Positions 7,009 through 12,875 of a stretch of 16,883 bases of DNA are shown here, piece by piece. The position numbers were made by a program, and so were the translations under genes. Positions within the stretch are counted from its first letter, which is position 1. Each line of letters opens with the position of its first letter. The notes beneath the pieces are model-generated. The model made no database searches. It saw nothing but the letters and a program-made list of their open reading frames with translations, and had not been told where the DNA came from. Origin of the DNA: Methanomicrobia archaeon LH_S13 (GTDB lineage: Archaea > Halobacteriota > Syntropharchaeia > Alkanophagales > Methanospirareceae); the NCBI GenBank assembly GCA_023659785.1, contig JAGXOR010000017.1:1-16883 (forward strand). The letters run 5' to 3'.

Positions 7009-10000
7009 ATGTGTGGAATTGTGGGGTATGTAGGAGAGAGGGAAGCGCTGCCAATCATCTTAAAATCGTTGAAAAGGATTGAATACCGGGGATATGACTC
7101 GGCAGGAGTTGCATTCATAACTACTGATAAGGGAATTGAAGTGTACAAGGATAAGGGTAAAGTTGATGATGTCATAGGGAAGATAAACTCGAAGCTAATT
7201 TCATCGAACATCGGAATAGCTCATTGTTTACACCCGAACACGTTAGTCCAATTAGCAGATGGTAGAATAGAGCCAATAAAAGAGATAGTAGAGGGGGCTA
7301 AAGTTATGGCTCTTGATTTTAAAGAGCTCAATTTCAAACCTGCTTCAGTTAAAACATTCAAACACACTTCTCCTTCTTTAATATACGAAATAAAGACCGC
7401 ATCTACATTTATCAAATGTGCTCCTGAGCATAGAATGTTTGTTATGCTCGAGGATGGAAGAGTAACGGAAAAGAGAGTGGATGAGGTAGAGAAGAATGAT
7501 ATTTTAATCTGTGCTCAGGATATCGAAGTTAAGGGTAGTTCAAGGGTATTAAGGGATATCTTCGTCAAGAGGTACTATCGAATAAAAATACCTAATAGAA
7601 CTAACCCTGGACTTATGCAGATACTTGGCTATCTCCTTGGTGATGGTTACGCCCGAGAAAAGTATATTCGCTTTCGCTTCAGGGATACCGATATAGAAAC
7701 TTTGAAGATCTACCGAGAATTGATGAGAAATACTTTTGCTGTCAGGTGTAAGATAAAGAAAATAAAGGGTGTGAAAGCATATCAATTAGAAGCAAATAGC
7801 AGATATCTGTGCCTATGGCTCGAAGAAAACTTCCCAGAATTCGTTGAAAGCCAAGGTAAGAGAATAAGCTCATGGGTTGGAAGTTTGCCCCGGGAAGAAA
7901 TTGCTGCTTTCTTAAGAGGCCTGTTCGATGCGGAAGGATATGTAAATCTAAAATCGAAACAAGTAACCCTGAGGGTTGCCAACGAAGAAATTATCAGAAT
8001 GTTACAGTTTCTGTTCCTGAGATTCAAAATTTTAACATCTATTGGCGAACTGAAGAGAGGGGTAAGACAGAAACAGAGCTCTTATTCTTTTGCTCTTTCT
8101 AATAGGGAAGATATAGAGTTGTTTTATGAAGTAATTGGATTTGGACATCCTGAGAAGCAGAGGAGAACGAGAGAGGTAATAAGAATGCTCAAAAGGGAGT
8201 ATTTCTATAAGAAGATAAAAGTTCCAAAAGTTCCCATAACCAAACCACAATCACAACTACGAGAAGCTATAAGCGTTTCCAATTCCAATTCCTCTTCCTC
8301 TTCCTCAGGTTTGCAAGGTGAAGGTTATCTAATTGGGTATTCCATAAAAAAGCTTATGAGCAATGGTAGGTATCATTTGAAATTAAATCCCTTATTCCAT
8401 AAATATCTCAATTCACCAGTTATTTTTCAAAGAGTGAATGACATAAAGAAGATAAAAAGCGATACAAAATATGTTTATGACCTTGAAGTTCCGACATACA
8501 AGAATTTTATTGCAAATTGTTTGATTTCTCATAATTCTCGCTGGGCAACGCATGGAGCACCATCGAAAATAAATGCACATCCTCATCTCGACGGCGAAGG
8601 TGAAATTGCCGTCGTCCATAACGGGATAATCGAGAACTTCCAATCCATAAAAGAAATGCCTTTGAGCCAGGGATGCAAGTTCGTATCAGAAACCGATACG
8701 GAAGTCATACCACATTTGATTCAACAAACCTTTAAAAAAAGTTTGATCAAAAACACTGCGCAAGCTTCGCAGCAAACTTTAGGAAAGTTTGAGCTGCAAC
8801 TAAAGGAAGCGGTAAGGGAAGCCTTATCTCATTTGAAGGGGTCTTATGCAATAATCGTTGCGGCAAAGGGTTTTGATGGTTTAGTGGCTGCGAGGAGGGA
8901 ATCACCACTCATTATAGGCGTTGGGGACCGGGAGAATTTCATTGCTTCTGACGTGCCGGCAGTGCTTGAACAAACGAACAGGGTAATTTATTTAGAGGAG
9001 GGAGACCTCGCAGTTGTGAAGAAGGATTCTATATACATAGAAAACGGGGGTTCAGAAGTAAGAAGGGATGAGAGATTAATACCCTGGACGATAGAGGACG
9101 CTGAGAAAGGTGGGTACGAGCACTTCATGCTGAAAGAGATTCATGAGGAGCCGAGAGCAATTATGGACACGCTTAGAGGTTACATAGCCGAGGATGAGAT
9201 AAATCTGGGGATTGATTTTGAGCTCGATGGTGATGTAAAAAGCAAAGGCATCTTAATGATTGCATGCGGAACGTCCTACTATGCCGTGCTGTGCGGTAAA
9301 CAGATAATAGAGAATTTAGCTAAGGTTCCGGTTCAAGTTGAGCTTGCATCTGAATTCAATTACTCGGATTTCGTGCTGGATGGAACGAAAGTGAAGGTAA
9401 TGGCAATTACACAATCTGGGGAGACTGCGGATACGCTGATGGCACTGAAAAAAGCGAAGAGATATGGTTGTAAAACGGTAGCGATAACAAATGTCGTGGG
9501 TAGTTCAGCTACGAGAATCGCGGATGAAACGATATACATTAGGGCAGGTCCGGAGATAGGCGTTGCAGCGACAAAAAGCTTTGTAACTCAGCTTATCATT
9601 TTTTATCTGCTGGGTTTGTTCCTTTCGAAGATGCCTGAGAGTGAACTTTTGGAATATCTTGATGAACTGAAGCGAATGCCACAGGTTGCTCAGTTAGTGC
9701 TTGATGAAGGAGATACGAATAATACGAATATACAAAAGCAAGCTGAGTATCTTTCAAGATATGAGCATGCGTTCTTCGTGGGGCGGGGAGTGAACCTACC
9801 TATTGCTCTGGAGGGTGCATTAAAGCTGAAGGAGATATCATATATACATGCAGAGGGTTATGCGGCAGGGGAACTCAAACATGGACCTTTTGCACTGCTC
9901 ACCCAGGATACACCAGTAATTGCGATACTAACCTCGGATACTACTTATGGGAAAATGTTGGGGAATGTAAAGGAGATAAAGGCAAGAGGGTCTCCGGTAA

Positions 10001-10197
10001 TTGCAATTGCAGAGGAGGGTGATGAAGAGGTGGAGAAGTACGTGGATGAGATAATAAGAGTTCCAAGGACAAGTGCAATACTCTCGCCCATTCCCAACAC
10101 TGTTGCTCTTCACTTACTCGCATACTGGACTGCGAAAGAGCGAGGATGTGAGATAGACAAGCCGAGGAATCTGGCAAAGAGTGTGACGGTGGAGTGA
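7009..10197 (+). CDS. glmS: Glutamine-fructose-6-phosphate aminotransferase, intein-containing precursor
   Basis: GlmS makes glucosamine-6-phosphate from fructose-6-phosphate and glutamine, the first step towards UDP-GlcNAc. I start it at 7009 because the protein must begin Met-Cys (MCGIVGYVG): Cys2 is the glutaminase nucleophile exposed once Met is removed. A longer reading from a TTG at 6973 would bury it. The 1062-residue precursor contains an intein at 73-509. The spliced product would be 625 residues, slightly long for a family of about 600-610. Glutaminase motifs are YRGYDSAG, RWATHG (just after the intein), HNGIIEN and SETDTEV. Two SIS isomerase domains follow (ACGTSYYAVLCG, TQSGETADTL, VGRGVNLPIALEGALKLKE, AEGYAAGELKHGP), and the protein ends with the typical PRNLAKSVTVE. 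About 17 extra residues at 572-600 come from a repeat insertion. The gene is last in the aglB-glmU-glmU-glmS series and has no strong Shine-Dalgarno site. Confidence 0.95.
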   Translation: MCGIVGYVGEREALPIILKSLKRIEYRGYDSAGVAFITTDKGIEVYKDKGKVDDVIGKINSKLISSNIGIAHCLHPNTLVQLADGRIEPIKEIVEGAKVMALDFKELNFKPASVKTFKHTSPSLIYEIKTASTFIKCAPEHRMFVMLEDGRVTEKRVDEVEKNDILICAQDIEVKGSSRVLRDIFVKRYYRIKIPNRTNPGLMQILGYLLGDGYAREKYIRFRFRDTDIETLKIYRELMRNTFAVRCKIKKIKGVKAYQLEANSRYLCLWLEENFPEFVESQGKRISSWVGSLPREEIAAFLRGLFDAEGYVNLKSKQVTLRVANEEIIRMLQFLFLRFKILTSIGELKRGVRQKQSSYSFALSNREDIELFYEVIGFGHPEKQRRTREVIRMLKREYFYKKIKVPKVPITKPQSQLREAISVSNSNSSSSSSGLQGEGYLIGYSIKKLMSNGRYHLKLNPLFHKYLNSPVIFQRVNDIKKIKSDTKYVYDLEVPTYKNFIANCLISHNSRWATHGAPSKINAHPHLDGEGEIAVVHNGIIENFQSIKEMPLSQGCKFVSETDTEVIPHLIQQTFKKSLIKNTAQASQQTLGKFELQLKEAVREALSHLKGSYAIIVAAKGFDGLVAARRESPLIIGVGDRENFIASDVPAVLEQTNRVIYLEEGDLAVVKKDSIYIENGGSEVRRDERLIPWTIEDAEKGGYEHFMLKEIHEEPRAIMDTLRGYIAEDEINLGIDFELDGDVKSKGILMIACGTSYYAVLCGKQIIENLAKVPVQVELASEFNYSDFVLDGTKVKVMAITQSGETADTLMALKKAKRYGCKTVAITNVVGSSATRIADETIYIRAGPEIGVAATKSFVTQLIIFYLLGLFLSKMPESELLEYLDELKRMPQVAQLVLDEGDTNNTNIQKQAEYLSRYEHAFFVGRGVNLPIALEGALKLKEISYIHAEGYAAGELKHGPFALLTQDTPVIAILTSDTTYGKMLGNVKEIKARGSPVIAIAEEGDEEVEKYVDEIIRVPRTSAILSPIPNTVALHLLAYWTAKERGCEIDKPRNLAKSVTVE
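7225..8535 (+). mobile_element. Intein with LAGLIDADG homing endonuclease inside glmS
   Basis: This in-frame 437-residue insertion has all the marks of a class 1 intein. It begins with Cys (CLHPNTLVQLADG, block A), ends with His-Asn (VYDLEVPTY..., then LISHN, blocks F/G), and the next extein residue is Ser. Removing it restores GIAH-SRWATHG, the conserved glutaminase motif. Block B is KCAPEHRMF with His69. The central LAGLIDADG endonuclease is present: first motif ILGYLLGDG with Asp140, second motif FLRGLFDAEG with Asp235, both acidic residues kept. The endonuclease open frame is intact, so the element may still home. A Ser-rich stretch (intein residues 350-362) joins the endonuclease to the C-terminal splicing part. 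An intein in GlmS is known from Methanocaldococcus jannaschii. Whether the site is identical needs alignment. Identification is near certain; splicing and homing activity are inferred. Confidence 0.95.
8722..8796 (+). repeat. Two in-frame palindromic direct repeats within glmS
   Basis: Two copies of a roughly 26-nt unit lie 48 nt apart in the same reading frame, at 8722-8748 and 8770-8794. They encode QQTFKKSLI and QQTLGKFEL. Each is a hairpin. In the second, CAAACTTT and AAAGTTTG pair across AGG, and CAGC/GCTG extends the stem past a 2-nt bulge. Between them lie the 10-bp palindrome TTTGATCAAA (8742-8751) and a stem CTGCG/CGCAG around AAGCTT (8756-8772). The segment coincides with about 17 residues not present in E. 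coli GlmS. It looks like an inserted palindromic element tolerated in frame. Confidence 0.6.
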
Positions 10198-10292
10198 GAC
10201 AGGGAAGTAAATAATGGTAATTCGACCTTTTGATATTTTTATTTGTGTTGTAGCATTCGTGTCCATGTTTTATACCCCGTGTCAAAAGGGAT

Positions 10293-10301
10293 TTTATATT
10301 A
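10293..10301 (+). promoter_or_regulatory. Candidate box A promoter of the epimerase gene
   Basis: TTTATATTA at 10293-10301 resembles an archaeal TATA box. About 26 nt from its centre gives a start near 10323, next to the ribosome site GGGAGTGAG (10322-10330) and 14 nt before the ATG at 10337. The 139-bp gap after glmS has another AT-rich candidate near 10232-10245. I see nothing else in the gap. The spacing supports transcription separate from glmS but does not prove it. Confidence 0.35.
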
Positions 10302-10336
10302 AAGAAAAAGTTAAAGAAAAAGGGAGTGAGAAGAAA

Positions 10337-11308
10337 ATGAAGATAGTCATAACAGGAGGAGCAGGATTCATAGGCTCAAATCTTGCTGAAGAGCTGTCAA
10401 AGGAGAAGGATAACGAAGTTATTACTGTGGATGATTTATCTACTGGGAGAATAGAGAATATTCAGACTTTGGGAAAGTTTGATCAAAATATAAAGTTTGT
10501 TAAAGGAAGCGTTACGGATTTAGATTTGCTGAAGGGAATTTTTAAGGATGTGGATTATGTTTTCCACCAGGCAGCGATTCCTTCTGTCCCAAGGAGCGTA
10601 AAAGACCCGATTGCATCTAATAAAGCAAATGTAAATGGAACACTAAATGTTTTGGTTGCGGCAAAAGATAGAGGTGTTAAAAAAGTTATTTATGCATCCT
10701 CTTCTTCGGTTTATGGCGATACGCCGAAGCTTCCAAAGAGAGAAGATATGATGCCAAATCCGTTGTCGCCTTATGCGGTGACAAAGCTGCTCGGAGAGTA
10801 TTATTGCGAGGTGTTCACTGAAGTTTACGGCTTAAAAACGGTTTCTCTACGATATTTTAATGTTTACGGACCGAAACCGGACCCCTACTCAGACTACGCG
10901 GCAGTTATTCCGAGATTCATAAACAGGGTTTTGGAGAACAAGCCACCAGTGATTTATGGTGATGGAGAACAAACGAGGGATTTCACATTTGTGAAAGATG
11001 TAGTAAAGGCGAATATCCTTGCTGCAAAAAGTAATGCCAATGGAGTATATAACATTGCATGCGGGAACAGGATAAGCATAAATGAGCTTGCGGATATGAT
11101 AATGAAAATCATGGGAAAGAATTTAACGCTCATATATGATGCACCAAGAGAAGGGGATGTAAGACATTCCCTGGGCGATATATCGAAGGCAAAGAAGAGT
11201 TTGGGCTATGAACCGCGGTATAACTTAGAGGAAGGGCTACGGGGAACGATAGAGTGGTTTAGCAGATTAGATAACCAAAAGACTAAGCCGCTAAAAAGAC
11301 AAAAATAG
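10337..11308 (+). CDS. NAD-dependent UDP-sugar 4-epimerase (GalE/WbpP-like)
   Basis: This 323-residue member of the extended short-chain dehydrogenase/reductase family probably inverts C4 of UDP-GlcNAc and/or UDP-glucose. The start at 10337 gives MKIVITGGAGFIGSN, with the NAD-binding GGAGFIG at residues 7-13 right at the N-terminus as expected, and a GGGAGTGAG ribosome site precedes it. An in-frame ATG at 10214 would add 41 residues with no family counterpart. Catalytic elements are the Ser cluster before VYGD (121-124) and YAVTK with Tyr146 and Lys150. NPLSPYAVTK, YFNVYG, DYAAVIPRF and GDGEQTRDFTFVKDVV resemble the WbpP/Gne-type UDP-GlcNAc 4-epimerases more than classical GalE. The end (about 310-323) is Lys-rich and variable. 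Its place beside glmS and the GlmU-like genes supports a role in supplying amino sugars for N-glycans. The family is certain; UDP-GlcNAc versus UDP-glucose is not settled. Confidence 0.88.
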   Translation: MKIVITGGAGFIGSNLAEELSKEKDNEVITVDDLSTGRIENIQTLGKFDQNIKFVKGSVTDLDLLKGIFKDVDYVFHQAAIPSVPRSVKDPIASNKANVNGTLNVLVAAKDRGVKKVIYASSSSVYGDTPKLPKREDMMPNPLSPYAVTKLLGEYYCEVFTEVYGLKTVSLRYFNVYGPKPDPYSDYAAVIPRFINRVLENKPPVIYGDGEQTRDFTFVKDVVKANILAAKSNANGVYNIACGNRISINELADMIMKIMGKNLTLIYDAPREGDVRHSLGDISKAKKSLGYEPRYNLEEGLRGTIEWFSRLDNQKTKPLKRQK

Positions 11309-11352
11309 TGTTATGACAATTTAATTATGGAACATAATAAATACCTCTTCGG

Positions 11353-11360
11353 CTTTTTTC
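11353..11360 (+). terminator. Possible T-tract terminator after the epimerase gene
   Basis: A run of six T (11354-11359) follows CTTCGGC about 45 nt after the stop codon, just before the convergent remnant. Archaeal termination often uses T-rich tracts without a strong hairpin. No convincing stem is visible, so the call is weak. Confidence 0.25.
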
Positions 11361-11366
11361 ATTGTC

Positions 11367-11564
11367 TCATTTATGGTAAGACTTCAATTTTTCCATAACC
11401 TCACCACTCCCCCCTTTTATATCAGAGTGGAAATTGAAATTTGCTAACACCTTTTCATCAGGGGGCAAGCTCACCGTAACGATAAAATCCTCAAAGTTGA
11501 AACCTATGGCAGTGTATGGTGTTTCTGGTAAACTGCTAACATAATTTTTAATGTCACCAAAGCA
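11367..11564 (-). pseudogene. Decayed or startless 65-codon coding remnant
   Basis: The minus strand between the TctA-like gene and the epimerase is open for 65 codons, from just after an in-frame TGA at 11565-11567 to TGA at 11367-11369. The predicted peptide looks like real protein: it includes DIKNYVSSLPETPYTAIGFN, then FEDFIVTVSLPPDE, and ends GSGEVMEKLKSYHK. It resembles the C-terminal end of a soluble alpha/beta protein. There is no good start codon: no ATG or usable GTG/TTG occurs before about codon 32, and the frame is closed upstream where it overlaps the end of the TctA-like gene by a few bases in another frame. I read it as the surviving 3' end of a lost gene. I do not recognise the family. 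It accounts for most of the 245-bp gap. Confidence 0.4.
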
Positions 11565-12870
11565 TCACGATTATCGGTAGTAGCAAAACGCCCATGCAAT
11601 TACTCCTCCTCACGCCGAAATAAATCGGGATAAGACCTATGCAAGCTGCTACGAGGAGAATTAGCAAGCCTAAAGCACCGGTAAAAAGGAAAACAAGCAC
11701 AGAAAGGAAAACTGTAATAGATATGAGCATCTTTCGATACGGTATTTTCACGAACATCAGTGAAAATTGCTTCCCTACGTATTTCGTGATGTAAAAAGCG
11801 AATGCAGATGCAATTAATGCCGCTATCAGCAAGTAAATCAATGATGAAGGTGGGATGACCATTTCCCATGGTTGAACTTGTAAGAGTCGGCTTATTGCCA
11901 TTGTTGCTCCGCTTCTCGCGCGAAAAATGAGAAACAGCGTTGCCAGGCAGAAAATAACATTCGCCGTGTTAACACCGCTTAAAGTCGTGATTACCTGTTC
12001 TGGCTGCCTGTTTCTTCTTGTAAGCATTGCCATTACGGTTGCATGTGCAGAAGTGATGCCTGGCAGGAAACTAACCAGGGAGCCAAAAACCGAGCCAGAT
12101 ATAACGGAGTTTGCAATCTCTCCTTTCTCCATTTCCGGTTCCTCTATCCTTTGCTCCGGTATCTCGGGTATGTGAAGCAGTGAAAATAAGATGGTTGATA
12201 GTCCGAATAAGCCGGTAAGTGCTGGGAAAAGCATAGTAGAGCGAAAAAAGAATGGTGAGTGCACCGGCAGGTTCAGTATCACATAACCAAAACCCCCGGA
12301 GAGTAGAAATACAAAGGAAGAAAGAAGAATAGCCTGGTATACCTCCATTCGTTCGCTGAAACTCTCTGTGAAAATGAGTAATGCGGATATTCCTATTAGT
12401 ATGTAAAGCATGTAGCTTTGAATCGTTTCGTAGAATTGAAAAGTCGAAAAAAGGACATAAAAAGGGATAAGGAAAAGAAAAGAGAAAATAACAGCGCCAA
12501 AACTGCCTATCACCGAAAAAACCGTTGCTTCATAAGCTCTGCCCTCCAGAAGTAAACGATGTGCAGGCAACACACAAATTGCTGTGTCGCCTTCCGGGGC
12601 TCCTATGAATGCTGCTGGTATAAAACTCAAAAAGGTATGCGCCACGGAAGCAGCGAGTATGGTAGAAGCAACAAGGACAAGTAGGGTTTCAGAAGGAACA
12701 AGCGCGGTTAAGAAATGCAACTGTCCTAATATCAGAGGCGAAATGGAGAGAAGGATAAAGGCGACGTTATTTGGGTGGATGCCTGGAACAATCCCTGTTA
12801 TCGTACCTAACAGCACGCCGAGCATTGAAAAAGCAAACAGCAATAACAACGGCAAGAAAGAATCCAGCAT
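11554..12870 (-). CDS. TctA-family transporter-like membrane protein
   Basis: This 438-residue polytopic membrane protein is related to TctA, the large permease subunit of tripartite tricarboxylate transporters, in its archaeal stand-alone group. Two internal repeats each carry the family Gly/Pro motif: GTITGIVPGIHPN at about 22-34, and GSLVSFLPGITSAHA at about 263-277. FIPAAFIGAPEGDTAICVLP (84-102) followed by AHRLLLEGRAYEA is the most characteristic block. At least ten hydrophobic segments are evident, with a polar loop near 235-253 (IPEQRIEEPEMEKGE). No TctB or periplasmic TctC partner is in the window, so the bacterial three-part mechanism cannot be assumed and the substrate is unknown. 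The ATG lies 5 nt after the alaS stop, so the two are likely cotranscribed. The family is well supported and function is inference. Confidence 0.8.
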   Translation of the reverse strand: MLDSFLPLLLLFAFSMLGVLLGTITGIVPGIHPNNVAFILLSISPLILGQLHFLTALVPSETLLVLVASTILAASVAHTFLSFIPAAFIGAPEGDTAICVLPAHRLLLEGRAYEATVFSVIGSFGAVIFSFLFLIPFYVLFSTFQFYETIQSYMLYILIGISALLIFTESFSERMEVYQAILLSSFVFLLSGGFGYVILNLPVHSPFFFRSTMLFPALTGLFGLSTILFSLLHIPEIPEQRIEEPEMEKGEIANSVISGSVFGSLVSFLPGITSAHATVMAMLTRRNRQPEQVITTLSGVNTANVIFCLATLFLIFRARSGATMAISRLLQVQPWEMVIPPSSLIYLLIAALIASAFAFYITKYVGKQFSLMFVKIPYRKMLISITVFLSVLVFLFTGALGLLILLVAACIGLIPIYFGVRRSNCMGVLLLPIIVMLW

Positions 12871-12875
12871 CTTTC

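Noticed and set aside
10214..10336. Upstream ATG giving a 41-residue N-terminal extension of the epimerase
   Set aside because: The NAD-binding motif starts at the later Met, a good ribosome site precedes 10337, and the extra residues overlap the likely promoter.
11554..12870. TctABC tripartite transporter operon
   Set aside because: No TctB-like small membrane protein or TctC-like binding protein gene is present on either side.
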